Below are positions 18,605 through 27,614 of a DNA stretch of 64,000 nucleotides, piece by piece. Source of the stretch: Avrilella dinanensis (lineage in GTDB: Bacteria > Bacteroidota > Bacteroidia > Flavobacteriales > Flavobacteriaceae); NCBI RefSeq assembly GCF_002807015.1, contig NZ_NIPO01000001.1, positions 1,439,604 to 1,503,603 on the forward strand, in the 5' to 3' direction. The notes under the pieces were generated by a model. That model ran no database searches. It was not told the origin of the DNA and worked only from the letters and a program-made list of their open reading frames with translations. The translations under genes were made by a program, and so were the position numbers. How positions within the stretch are numbered: the first letter of the stretch is position 1; each line of letters opens with the position of its first letter.

Positions 18605-18749
18605 ATTGATATAAATTTATTGATTTGTAAGATGTAATTCAAAAATCAATCCGATTGCTATTATTTTACAATATATTAACAATAAGAATGGCTGTTTGGG
18701 GAAGTTTTAGTATAAATGACCCTTTTGTGTGATTTCGATAATGTGTAAG

Positions 18750-18758
18750 TTATCCACA
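18750..18758 (+). promoter_or_regulatory. DnaA box (exact TTATCCACA)
   Basis: TTATCCACA matches the classical DnaA-box consensus exactly. It lies in the 200-bp gap before the HAD gene, about 830 bp upstream of the cluster of TTATCAACA boxes in front of mraZ. A single 9-mer match can occur by chance, so its meaning depends on the cluster. Confidence 0.5.
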
Positions 18759-18810
18759 AATTGAGTAAAACTCAAGTTTTTTTCGTATTTATGCATACAA
18801 ATTGAAAAAT

Positions 18811-19521
18811 ATGACCGCCAACCGCTCACTTATACCAAAAATTATTGCCTTTGATGCAGATGATACACTTTGGGACAACGAACCTTATTTTGAAGAAGCC
18901 GAGCAGCGATTCATTACTTTAATGGGCGATTTTTTGTCCAAACAAAGTATTTCCCAAAAGCTGTATGACACTCAGATTAAGAATTTACCTTTATACGGAT
19001 ATGGCATCAAAGGATATGTGTTGTCGATGATAGAATCTGCGAATGAAATCGCTAACGGATATTTGTCTAACGAATTGTATGACAGTATTTTGTTGATAGG
19101 CAAAGATATGCTCAACCAGCCGGTACATTTGCTGGACGGTGTGGAAGAAACCTTATTGGTGGTAGCAAAATACTTTCCGGTTATTGTTGCAACCAAAGGC
19201 GATTTGAAAGACCAGCACCGCAAGCTACACGATTCTGGTATCGGACAACTTTTTCATCATATTGAGGTAATGATTGACAAAAATCAGCTCGATTACCAAA
19301 AGATGCTGAAAAGGCTCGAAATTGATTTTTCTGATTTCCTGATGGTAGGTAACTCATTGAAATCAGATGTGTTACCGGTTATCGAGCTGGGCGGCTCGGC
19401 AGTGCATATTCCTTACCATACTACCTGGGCACACGAACGGATTAACTACGAAATCAAACACACCAATTTTTACACTTTACAAAGCATAACCGATTTGCCA
19501 AAATTGTTGAATTTGATATAA
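18811..19521 (+). CDS. HAD-family hydrolase
   Basis: A 236-aa haloacid dehalogenase-like phosphatase. Motif I is IAFDADDTLW with Asp15 (nucleophile) and Asp17. Motif II is around VIVATKGD, and motif III/IV is the Lys region plus MVGNSLKSDVLPVIELGG. A four-helix cap sits between motifs I and II, as in the YjjG/phosphoglycolate phosphatase subgroup. ATG 18811 is preferred to the TTG at 18802. The substrate is unknown. The gene stands alone between two gaps carrying DnaA-box sequences. Confidence 0.85.
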   Translation: MTANRSLIPKIIAFDADDTLWDNEPYFEEAEQRFITLMGDFLSKQSISQKLYDTQIKNLPLYGYGIKGYVLSMIESANEIANGYLSNELYDSILLIGKDMLNQPVHLLDGVEETLLVVAKYFPVIVATKGDLKDQHRKLHDSGIGQLFHHIEVMIDKNQLDYQKMLKRLEIDFSDFLMVGNSLKSDVLPVIELGGSAVHIPYHTTWAHERINYEIKHTNFYTLQSITDLPKLLNLI

Positions 19522-19583
19522 AACCAAACAAAAAACTCTCTTTTCTCTATTGATTTTCTGGTTTGTTGAAATCGGATTGACAA

Positions 19584-19723
19584 TTATCAACAGGCTTATC
19601 AACAAGAAATAATTTGTGTTCATTTGCACAAACAAATATCAATACTCTATAAACAGCGGTTTTATTTCCGATTCTTTATCTAAACAAATTTCCGAATTGT
19701 TGATAACTCAAAATTTATCAACA
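19584..19723. promoter_or_regulatory. DnaA-box cluster; candidate replication origin or DnaA-controlled region
   Basis: Four exact copies of TTATCAACA occur within 140 bp: 19584-19592 (+), 19596-19604 (+, 12 bp after the first), 19698-19706 (-) and 19715-19723 (+). The first and last pairs flank an A/T-rich stretch of about 90 bp. The 272-bp intergenic region contains no gene. TTATCAACA is a recognised variant of the TTATCCACA DnaA box. The cluster could be part of oriC or a DnaA-responsive control region for the dcw operon. No dnaA or other usual oriC neighbour is in view. Confidence 0.5.
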
Positions 19724-19725
19724 AA

Positions 19726-19768
19726 GTGGTAAGATGTGGTAAAAAGTGGTAATTATTTTTTAATTTTG
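19726..19768 (+). promoter_or_regulatory. MraZ operator (three GTGGT repeats, 10-bp period) and dcw promoter
   Basis: GTGGTAA occurs at 19726, 19736 and 19746 with an exact 10-bp spacing. This is the repeat geometry known for MraZ-binding sites (TGGGA-N5 in E. coli, AAAGTG-type in mollicutes). A -7 element TAATTTTG lies at 19761-19768, 25 bp before the mraZ ATG, and the third repeat falls where the -33 element should be. Autorepression of the dcw operon by MraZ is therefore likely. Confidence 0.7.
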
Positions 19769-19793
19769 TTCATGTACTGAGCAAGAGTAGAAA

Positions 19794-20258
19794 ATGAAAG
19801 CCATTGTAGGAACATATGAATGTAAAGTAGATGCTAAAGGGCGTCTGATGATTCCGTCCGGAATGAAGAAACAACTTCCGGCTGCGGAAGATGGCTTTGT
19901 GCTCAAACGTTCTGTGTTTGAAAAATGCTTGGAACTTTGGCCGATGGCAGAATGGCAGATTATGATGGGAAAAATCAATCAGCTCAACCGGTTCAACAAA
20001 AAGAACGATTTGTTCGTGCGTAAATTTATGGCAGGCGTGAAGTTGGTCGATATTGACGACAACGGGCGTTTACTGGTTGCTAAAGATTTGATGGCTTTTG
20101 CCGGCATACAAAAAGAAATTGTTTTGTCTTCCAAGATAAATATCATCGAGATTTGGGATAAAGAGTTGTATGAAAACTTATTGTCTGACGAAGATATTGA
20201 TTTTGCCGATTTGGCTCAGGAAGTAATGGGAAAAGATACAGCTGATGACAACAACTAA
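19794..20258 (+). CDS. mraZ: Transcriptional regulator MraZ
   Basis: A 154-aa DNA-binding ring protein that controls the division and cell wall cluster it heads. It has two AbrB-like MraZ repeats, each with a DxxGR core: YECKVDAKGRLMIPS (residues about 8-22) and LVDIDDNGRLLVAKD (about 80-95). The three GTGGT repeats just upstream are its probable operator. The rsmH start overlaps its 3' end by 14 bases. Confidence 0.95.
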   Translation: MKAIVGTYECKVDAKGRLMIPSGMKKQLPAAEDGFVLKRSVFEKCLELWPMAEWQIMMGKINQLNRFNKKNDLFVRKFMAGVKLVDIDDNGRLLVAKDLMAFAGIQKEIVLSSKINIIEIWDKELYENLLSDEDIDFADLAQEVMGKDTADDNN

Positions 20259-21150
20259 TTACCACCAACCGGTATTGCTCAAAGAATCCGTAGATGGAAT
20301 GAATATCCGTCCCGACGGCATTTATGTGGACGTAACCTTTGGCGGTGGCGGTCATTCGAGAGAAATATTAAGCCGGTTAAACGAAAAAGGAAAACTCTTT
20401 GCTTTTGACCAGGACGAAGATGCCAAGCAAAATGTGATTGATGATAAACGATTTACGTTAATTGACCAGAATTTCAGATACCTTAAAAGATACCTGCGGT
20501 TTTATGGCGTGAAACAAGTTGACGGCATTCTGGCGGATTTGGGCGTCTCATCTCACCAATTTGATGTGCCTGAGCGTGGTTTTTCCACCCGTTTTGATGC
20601 CGAACTGGATATGCGAATGAACCAAAGTGCAGGATTGTCGGCACGAAATGTTATTAATGATTATGCCGAACAGGATTTAGCCCGGTTGTTCAAAATGTAT
20701 GGCGAGCTTCATCAGGCAAAGGGCATGGCGAGTGCCATTGTAAACTATCGGACACAATCGCCGATAACCGACAGCTCACAGCTCAAAGAAGCATTGGATA
20801 AGTTTTTGCCGGCTCACAAAAACCATAAAATTCTGGCACAGATTTATCAGGCAATCCGCATTGAAGTTAATCAGGAAATAGAAGCCTTAAAAGAATTTCT
20901 GTCCCAAACTCCGGAAGTGCTGAAACTGTCCGGACGATTGAGTGTGATTTCCTATCATTCGCTGGAAGACAGGCTGGTCAAACGCTTTATGCGAAACGGA
21001 ATGTTTGAAGGCGAACCCGAAAGAGATATGTTCGGCAGGTTTGAAGTGCCATTCAAGAAAATAGGCAAACATATTGAACCGACTTCCGAAGAAATAGCGA
21101 CAAATAACAGAGCAAGAAGTGCCAAGTTGAGAATAGCTGAAAAAAAGTAA
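20245..21150 (+). CDS. rsmH: 16S rRNA (cytosine-1402-N4)-methyltransferase
   Basis: SAM-dependent methyltransferase acting on C1402 of 16S rRNA in the ribosomal P site. Its 301 aa show the family opening YHQPVLLKESVDGM, the SAM-binding loop VDVTFGGGGHSREIL, the DLGVSSHQFDVPERGFS motif and the C-terminal SYHSLEDRLVKRFM and NNRARSAKLRIAE. Overlap with mraZ (14 bases) and a 1-base gap to ftsL mark one operon. Confidence 0.97.
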   Translation: MTTTNYHQPVLLKESVDGMNIRPDGIYVDVTFGGGGHSREILSRLNEKGKLFAFDQDEDAKQNVIDDKRFTLIDQNFRYLKRYLRFYGVKQVDGILADLGVSSHQFDVPERGFSTRFDAELDMRMNQSAGLSARNVINDYAEQDLARLFKMYGELHQAKGMASAIVNYRTQSPITDSSQLKEALDKFLPAHKNHKILAQIYQAIRIEVNQEIEALKEFLSQTPEVLKLSGRLSVISYHSLEDRLVKRFMRNGMFEGEPERDMFGRFEVPFKKIGKHIEPTSEEIATNNRARSAKLRIAEKK

Positions 21151-21151
21151 G

Positions 21152-21493
21152 ATGAGTTTTTACGATGTCATAAAAGCAAAATATCTAGTTGATGAACAGT
21201 CATCAAGAAACTGGTTTTTTATCATTTACGTGGTATTTTGGGTGCTGATGCTCATTGCCAATAACCATGTGTTTGAACAAAAAATCATTAACCTCAAAAA
21301 CCTGACAGAAGAGGTCAAAGAATACCGGACTGAATATGTAGAACGACGTTCGGAACTGATGTTGATGAAACTCGAATCGAGTATAGAAAAAAAAATGGAG
21401 CCGGAAGGAATTTTTATTCCCGATGCACCGCCTGTGAAAATTAAAGTGAAAAAAGAAGAAACAAAACCGTGGTATAAGAAACTATGGCAATAA
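21152..21493 (+). CDS. ftsL: FtsL-like cell division protein
   Basis: A 113-aa bitopic protein. A short cytoplasmic N-terminus is followed by a membrane helix (about residues 22-40, FFIIYVVFWVLMLIANNHVF) and a periplasmic coiled coil (INLKNLTEEVKEYRTEYVE). This is the Bacteroidota FtsL-like family placed between rsmH and ftsI, the usual ftsL position. It would join FtsQ and FtsI in the divisome. It overlaps ftsI by 10 bases. The assignment rests mostly on topology and position, as FtsL sequences diverge strongly. Confidence 0.85.
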   Translation: MSFYDVIKAKYLVDEQSSRNWFFIIYVVFWVLMLIANNHVFEQKIINLKNLTEEVKEYRTEYVERRSELMLMKLESSIEKKMEPEGIFIPDAPPVKIKVKKEETKPWYKKLWQ

Positions 21494-23481
21494 AAAGAGG
21501 AGATAACAGCACAAGAATATTGCTCATCTACGGAGGTATGATGTTGGTTGCCGTATTGATTTTGGCAAAGCTCAGCTACATTCAGTTTAAGGAAGGGGAA
21601 ACCTGGCGTGCCAAAGCAGATAGCTTGACTGTGAGAATGGAAAAAATCCCGGCAAACAGAGGGAATATTTATTCCTCAGACGGTAGTTTGTTGGCAACAT
21701 CTATTCCGAAATATACCATTTTCTTTGACCCTTATGCTGCCAAAGCAGAAGATTTCGAGCAAAATATTCACGCTTTGTCTGATTCATTGAGCCGGTTTGT
21801 AGGAAAAAGAAGTGTAGGGCAGTGGGAATCCTATTTCCGGAAATCCAGAGCCAGCAAAAAAAGATATCTGCCGATAGCCAATAAGCTCAGCTATATCGAA
21901 TATATGAAACTGAAACAATTTCCGCTGTTTAATCTCGGCAAAAACAAAGGCGGATTAATTGTAGAACAACAATATGTGAGAGAATATCCGATTGGAATGA
22001 TTGCCAACCGAACTATTGGTTATGAACGGGAAAATGAAGACGGAACCATTACAAGAAAAGGAATCGAAGCGGCATTTACCAAATATTTGACCGGAAAAGA
22101 AGGGGCAAGGACAGTACAAAAAATGTCGAAAGGATTGTGGAAACCAATCAGTGATGAAAATGATGTGGATCCTGTGGACGGATATGATGTTATCACAACC
22201 ATAGATGTTTTCATTCAGGACATTGCTCATCATGCTTTGCTGGACGTTTTACAGCAATATGAAGCCGACCATGGAACAGTAATTGTTATGGAAACCCAAA
22301 CCGGGCATATTAAAGCAATTTCCAATCTGGGCAGAACATTGTCCGGAGATTATATCGAAACGATTAATTACGCCATATTAGAACGCCACGACCCTGGATC
22401 AACTTTCAAGTTAGCATCCTATCTGGCTTTGCTGGATGATAAAAAATGCGACACGGCTACTATTATTGATACAAAAAATGGGGTGGTCACTTTTTCTAAT
22501 CGCCGGGTAACAGATTCCAATCGCCGGGGATATGGAAAAATATCACTCGCCCGAGGGTTTGAAGTTTCGTCCAATACAGTGGTTACACAAGCTGTAAATG
22601 AGGCTTATAAAAACAACCCGGAGCAGTTCATTAATAAACTGGAATCGTTTGGGTTCAATGATACTTTAGGGATTCAGCTCAGAGGCGAACCCAAATCATA
22701 TATTCCGAGTCCGGGCGACCGAAACTGGAGTAAAATTGCTTTGCCGTGGATGGCGTATGGTTATGGAATACTGGTGTCTCCATTGCAAATGCTTACATTA
22801 TATAATGCGGTGGCGAATGACGGAGTAATGGTCAAACCACAATTTGTGAAAGAAGTGAGAGATGTTGACCATTCAATTAAAATGTATGAAACCGAAGTAA
22901 TTAATCCACAAATTGCCCGTCCGGAAGTAATCCGGCAGATGCAGGATATTCTCAAAAACGTAGTGAAAAGAGGTACAGGTAAAAAATTATATTCGCCCGA
23001 TTTTCCGATAGCCGGAAAAACAGGAACGGCTCAGATGAATTATGGCGGCAGAGAGGGCGGAATGTATTATGCCTCATCATTTGCCGGATATTTCCCTGCC
23101 GATAATCCGAAATATTCTTGTATTGTGGTAGTTCATAAACCCACAAAAGGAAGTTATTACGGAGCAGATGTTGCCGGACCGGTATTCAAGCGTCTGGCAC
23201 AGAAAATTTACACCGACAATCCGTCATTGAATCAGGTCGAAGATGTAAATCAACCGCTTGAAAAAGTAAACCGGGATTATGAATCTTATTATACAAAAGT
23301 CCAGCACAATGCAACCCAGATGCCAGACGTACGAGGATTACCTGCAATGGACGCTGTTCCTATTCTGGAAAACCTCGGATTAAAAGTTCACATCAACGGA
23401 TTGGGCAAAGTTAAGCGTCAGTCTGTTCAGGCAGGAGAGCAAATTAAAAAGAATCAGCTCATTATATTAGAATTAGGTTGA
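21484..23481 (+). CDS. ftsI: Division-specific transpeptidase (FtsI/PBP3-like) with PASTA domain
   Basis: Cross-links septal peptidoglycan. The 665-aa protein has one N-terminal membrane helix (about 12-32) and a dimerisation/pedestal region (RGNIYSSDGSLLATS). The transpeptidase domain has the active serine in GSTFK (Ser306), the SxN motif in VSSNT, and KTGTAQ. The last 60 residues form one PASTA unit (MPDVRGLPAMDAVPILENLG). A single PASTA domain on FtsI is usual for Bacteroidota but absent from E. coli FtsI. Its TGA stop overlaps the TTG start of murE. Confidence 0.95.
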   Translation: MAIKRGDNSTRILLIYGGMMLVAVLILAKLSYIQFKEGETWRAKADSLTVRMEKIPANRGNIYSSDGSLLATSIPKYTIFFDPYAAKAEDFEQNIHALSDSLSRFVGKRSVGQWESYFRKSRASKKRYLPIANKLSYIEYMKLKQFPLFNLGKNKGGLIVEQQYVREYPIGMIANRTIGYERENEDGTITRKGIEAAFTKYLTGKEGARTVQKMSKGLWKPISDENDVDPVDGYDVITTIDVFIQDIAHHALLDVLQQYEADHGTVIVMETQTGHIKAISNLGRTLSGDYIETINYAILERHDPGSTFKLASYLALLDDKKCDTATIIDTKNGVVTFSNRRVTDSNRRGYGKISLARGFEVSSNTVVTQAVNEAYKNNPEQFINKLESFGFNDTLGIQLRGEPKSYIPSPGDRNWSKIALPWMAYGYGILVSPLQMLTLYNAVANDGVMVKPQFVKEVRDVDHSIKMYETEVINPQIARPEVIRQMQDILKNVVKRGTGKKLYSPDFPIAGKTGTAQMNYGGREGGMYYASSFAGYFPADNPKYSCIVVVHKPTKGSYYGADVAGPVFKRLAQKIYTDNPSLNQVEDVNQPLEKVNRDYESYYTKVQHNATQMPDVRGLPAMDAVPILENLGLKVHINGLGKVKRQSVQAGEQIKKNQLIILELG

Positions 23482-24941
23482 AACAGTTAAAAGACATATT
23501 ATACAAAGTATCCATTGAGGCAGTCAAAGGCTCAACTTATGTTGAGGTTGCCGATTTAATACTGGATTCCCGAAACGCAAAATCGGGTAGTCTTTTCGTG
23601 GCATTAAAAGGCGCGCAGGTTGATGGGCATCAATATATTGACAAAGCCGTCGAGAAAGGAGTTTTGGTTGTAATTTGTGAAAAATTACCAGAAGAAATTA
23701 CCGAAGGAGTGACTTACATTGAAGTAAACGATTCACACAAAGCACTGGCTTTGATGGCTGATAATTTTTACGACCACCCGTCTGAAAAGCTTAAGCTGAT
23801 TGGTGTAACCGGAACAAACGGCAAAACCACCACAGCTACTTTATCACATCAGTTGTTTACGCAGCTGGGTTACAACGTGGGGCTGATTTCTACTGTAAAA
23901 ATATTGATAGGAAAAAAAGAATTTACTGCTACACACACCACGCCCGACGCGATAACCATCAACCGTTATCTGCATCAAATGGTAGAAGAAGGCTGCGAAT
24001 TTTGTTTCATGGAAGTGAGTTCACACGGTATTGAGCAAAAACGGACAGAAGGGCTGACATTCAGCGGTGGAATTTTTACCAACTTGTCACACGACCATTT
24101 GGATTATCACAAAACATTTGCCGCATATCGCGACGTTAAAAAGAAATTCTTTGACCAGTTGCCCAAAAATGCTTTTGCCCTGACCAATGCTGATGACAAA
24201 AATGGTATGTTCATGTTGCAGAATACACCAGCTAGAAAAAAAACGTATGCGTTGAGTAATATTGCCGATTATCAGGTTAAAATTCTGGAAAGACAGTTAG
24301 GCGGTATGTTGCTGACTATTAATCAGAAAGAAATTTGGGTAAAGCTGATAGGTACATTTAATGCCTCGAATATTCTGGCGATATATGCAACGGCTATCGA
24401 ACTGGGCATGGACGAAACCGAAGTTTTATTGCAATTGAGCACTTTAGAAAGTGTATCCGGAAGATTCGAGTATATAGTTTCTCCGAATGAGCTAACGGTT
24501 ATTGTCGATTATGCTCACACACCCGATGCATTGGAAAATGTACTGAAAACCATTGAAGATATCCGAACCAGAAACGAACAAGTTATCACCGTGGTCGGCT
24601 GTGGCGGAGACAGAGACAAAACCAAACGTCCGTTGATGGGAAAAATCGCCGCAGAAATGAGCGACCAGGTAGTTTTCACTTCAGATAATCCGAGGTTTGA
24701 AGACCCTCATCAGATTTTGAATGATATTGAAGCCGGTGTGGAAGCCCAGCATACGAGAAAAACGATTACCATCGAAGACCGTCGGCAGGCGATTAAAGCC
24801 GCTATCAAAATGGCAAACCGGAATGATATTATTCTCATCGCAGGAAAAGGACACGAAACCTATCAGGACATAAATGGTGTAAAACACGATTTTGATGATA
24901 TGCAAATTGCAAAAGAAATAATAGAGTTGTTGAGGAAATAA
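23478..24941 (+). CDS. murE: UDP-MurNAc-L-Ala-D-Glu:meso-diaminopimelate ligase
   Basis: Adds the third stem-peptide residue to the peptidoglycan precursor. The 487 aa include the N-terminal UDP-binding domain (DSRNAKSGSLFVALKG), ATP loop GVTGTNGKTTT, HTTPDAITI and the SHDHLDYH region. The DNPR motif in FTSDNPRFEDP is the signature for meso-DAP rather than lysine. The start is TTG at 23478, overlapping the ftsI stop by 4 bases (TTGA), so initiation probably depends on coupling. Confidence 0.96.
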   Translation: MKQLKDILYKVSIEAVKGSTYVEVADLILDSRNAKSGSLFVALKGAQVDGHQYIDKAVEKGVLVVICEKLPEEITEGVTYIEVNDSHKALALMADNFYDHPSEKLKLIGVTGTNGKTTTATLSHQLFTQLGYNVGLISTVKILIGKKEFTATHTTPDAITINRYLHQMVEEGCEFCFMEVSSHGIEQKRTEGLTFSGGIFTNLSHDHLDYHKTFAAYRDVKKKFFDQLPKNAFALTNADDKNGMFMLQNTPARKKTYALSNIADYQVKILERQLGGMLLTINQKEIWVKLIGTFNASNILAIYATAIELGMDETEVLLQLSTLESVSGRFEYIVSPNELTVIVDYAHTPDALENVLKTIEDIRTRNEQVITVVGCGGDRDKTKRPLMGKIAAEMSDQVVFTSDNPRFEDPHQILNDIEAGVEAQHTRKTITIEDRRQAIKAAIKMANRNDIILIAGKGHETYQDINGVKHDFDDMQIAKEIIELLRK

Positions 24942-25000
24942 TTGCTTAACGGTTGTCATTCCGATGAAAGAGGAACCTCCCGAACTTTAAACAAAAAAAT

Positions 25001-26209
25001 ATGATATATTACTTTTTAGAATATTTAGATAAAACCTTCGATTTGCCGGGAACGGGATTATATCAATATATCACGTTTCGTTCGGGAATCGCATTGATAT
25101 TATCATTGCTGATATCGACGATATTCGGTAAACGGATTATCAGCTATATCCGCAGAAAGCAAATTGGCGAAACCGTTAGAGAACTCGGACTCGAAGGGCA
25201 AAATCAAAAAGCAGGTACACCAACAATGGGTGGAATTATCATTATTCTGGCAACACTCATTCCGGTTTTGCTATTTGCAAGAATCGACAATGTGTATATC
25301 TGGCTGCTTATTCTCACAACGATATGGATGGGAACAATTGGTTTTCTTGACGATTATATCAAAGTATTCAAAAAAGACAAGGAAGGTCTCAAAGGAAAAT
25401 TTAAAGTGTTTGGACAGATAGGACTGGGAATCATTGTTGGTAGTATTCTGTATTTCCACCCCGATGTGACCGTCCGTGAAGCACCAAGCAATATGATGGA
25501 CACCGAAATGGCGGCACAATTTGATGTGAAATCCACCGCGACAACAATACCATTTTTCAAAAACAACGAGTTTGATTATGGTCAGCTTATCTCATGGATG
25601 GGCGACGGTTATCAGGACTATGTCTGGCTGATATTCATTCCGGTGGTTATTTTCATCATCACAGCGATTTCCAACGGAGCCAATCTTACAGACGGAATTG
25701 ATGGTTTGGCAGCGGGTACATCTGCCATAAATGTGGTGGTGTTGGGTGTGTTCGCATTTGTGTCGGGGAATATTATTTTTTCTAATTACCTGAATATTAT
25801 GTATATACCCTATTCCGGAGAAATGACGATTTTCATTGCGGCTTTCGCTGGGGCATTGGTCGGATTTCTTTGGTATAATGCCTATCCGGCTCAGGTTTTT
25901 ATGGGCGATACGGGTAGTTTAACCATTGGCGGAATCATTGCGGTATTGGCGATTTCTGTGCGAAAAGAATTGTTGTTACCGGTTTTGTGTGGCGTTTTCC
26001 TGATAGAAAATTTATCGGTGGTCATGCAGGTAAGTTATTTCAAATATACCAAGCGGAAATATGGCGAAGGCAGACGGATTTTTCTGATGTCGCCCTTACA
26101 TCATCATTTTCAGAAAGGAGGCTATCACGAAAGTAAGATTGTAACCCGGTTTTGGATTGTTGCTATATTTTTGGCAGTATTTTGTGTCATATCATTAAAA
26201 TTGAGATAG
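25001..26209 (+). CDS. mraY: Phospho-MurNAc-pentapeptide transferase
   Basis: Transfers phospho-MurNAc-pentapeptide to undecaprenyl phosphate, forming lipid I at the inner membrane. The 402-aa protein has about ten membrane helices and the family motifs FLDDYIK (Asp pair), [19 protein letters not shown] and the LHHHFQ histidines. A region of about 40 residues after [13 protein letters not shown] is longer than in E. coli MraY, a common Bacteroidota trait. It directly abuts murD (0-base gap). The 59 bases after murE carry no visible promoter. Confidence 0.96.
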   Translation: MIYYFLEYLDKTFDLPGTGLYQYITFRSGIALILSLLISTIFGKRIISYIRRKQIGETVRELGLEGQNQKAGTPTMGGIIIILATLIPVLLFARIDNVYIWLLILTTIWMGTIGFLDDYIKVFKKDKEGLKGKFKVFGQIGLGIIVGSILYFHPDVTVREAPSNMMDTEMAAQFDVKSTATTIPFFKNNEFDYGQLISWMGDGYQDYVWLIFIPVVIFIITAISNGANLTDGIDGLAAGTSAINVVVLGVFAFVSGNIIFSNYLNIMYIPYSGEMTIFIAAFAGALVGFLWYNAYPAQVFMGDTGSLTIGGIIAVLAISVRKELLLPVLCGVFLIENLSVVMQVSYFKYTKRKYGEGRRIFLMSPLHHHFQKGGYHESKIVTRFWIVAIFLAVFCVISLKLR

Positions 26210-27547
26210 ATGAAAAAGTTGGTTATTCTTGGCGGAGGAGAAAGCGGTGTGGGAACAGCTATTTTGGCAGCTCAGCAAGGTTTCGATGTGTTTGTTTCCG
26301 ATTACGGATCAATTGGAGAAGACTATCAGCGATTATTGACACAAAACCATATCGAATGGGAAGAAAAACAACATACGTTAGCTAAGATATTACAAGCCGA
26401 TTTGGTGGTAAAATCGCCGGGAATCCCTAATGAAGTCAATGTTGTAAAGAAAATCAGAGAGCAGGGAATCGACATTGTTTCCGAAATAGAATTTGCCTTT
26501 CGATACAACACTCAGCCAACAATAGGCATTACCGGAAGTAACGGGAAAACCACCACGACCATGTGGATTGAACATATTTTGAAAAACGGGGGATTAAATG
26601 CTGCGGCAGCCGGAAACATCGGCGACAGTTATGCCGGACAAGTGGCAAAAACTCCGGATAAGTTGTATGTGTTGGAGCTGAGTAGTTTTCAACTGGACGA
26701 TATCAGGGATTATGCCCCGCATATTGCAGTGATTACCAACATCACGCCCGACCATTTAGACAGATACAATCATCAGTTTGAGAATTATGTAAATGCAAAA
26801 TTCAATATTACAAAAAATCAGTCCGATAAGGATTATTTGATATACGATGCCGACGATTCAGTGATTACAGACTGGCTGAATAAGCATCAAACCAAGGCGA
26901 ATTTACTGCCTTTTTCAACAAAAAAAATATTAACTAAAGGAGCATATATTAAAGATAATACAATCACAACTATGATTAATAACCAGGAGCAAACGATTAT
27001 CGCCACAGACGAAATAGCTGTCGGAGGAAAACACAACCAGAAAAATGCTATGGCGGCCAGCTTGGCGGCACAGCTGATGCGTGTGAGAAACAAAACCATT
27101 CGCGAAAGTTTATCGAATTTCAGCGGAGCACCGCATCGTCTGGAAAAAGTAGCTCGTATCAGGAAAGTACAATATATCAACGATTCAAAAGCGACCAATG
27201 TGAACGCTACCTATTTTGCGTTGGAAAGTGTGAATGCACCGGTTATCTGGATTGCCGGAGGCGTGGACAAAGGAAATGATTACGATGAGCTGCTGCCGTT
27301 TGTAAACGAAAAGGTTAAAGCCATCATTTGCCTCGGAATCGACAATGAAAAGCTCAAAAATACTTTCGGTAGAATTGTTGATGTGATACTCGAAACCACT
27401 TCAATGGACGAAGCGGTAAAAATAGCAAGTAAAATTGCCGAAGAAGGCGACCAAGTATTGTTGTCGCCGGCATGTGCGAGCTTTGATTTGTTTGAAAATT
27501 ATCAGGACAGAGGAAATCAGTTTAAGCGGGCTGTTAGTAATTTGTAA
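26210..27547 (+). CDS. murD: UDP-N-acetylmuramoyl-L-alanine:D-glutamate ligase
   Basis: Cytoplasmic Mur ligase adding D-Glu. The 445 aa start MKKLVILGGGESGVGTAILA, with the nucleotide-sugar-binding Rossmann loop. They contain the ATP loop GITGSNGKTTTT, the ITPDHLDRY motif, and the C-terminal YINDSKATNVNATYFAL and LLSPACASFDLF segments typical of MurD. It is immediately downstream of mraY and 67 bases upstream of ftsW. That gap contains imperfect repeats of AAATAGGC / GCAAAT-type words. Confidence 0.96.
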   Translation: MKKLVILGGGESGVGTAILAAQQGFDVFVSDYGSIGEDYQRLLTQNHIEWEEKQHTLAKILQADLVVKSPGIPNEVNVVKKIREQGIDIVSEIEFAFRYNTQPTIGITGSNGKTTTTMWIEHILKNGGLNAAAAGNIGDSYAGQVAKTPDKLYVLELSSFQLDDIRDYAPHIAVITNITPDHLDRYNHQFENYVNAKFNITKNQSDKDYLIYDADDSVITDWLNKHQTKANLLPFSTKKILTKGAYIKDNTITTMINNQEQTIIATDEIAVGGKHNQKNAMAASLAAQLMRVRNKTIRESLSNFSGAPHRLEKVARIRKVQYINDSKATNVNATYFALESVNAPVIWIAGGVDKGNDYDELLPFVNEKVKAIICLGIDNEKLKNTFGRIVDVILETTSMDEAVKIASKIAEEGDQVLLSPACASFDLFENYQDRGNQFKRAVSNL

Positions 27548-27614
27548 ATAACAAATAGGCGGATAGGCAAATCTGCAAATTCGCGAATAGGCGATCAGCA
27601 AATAAACAAAGAAT

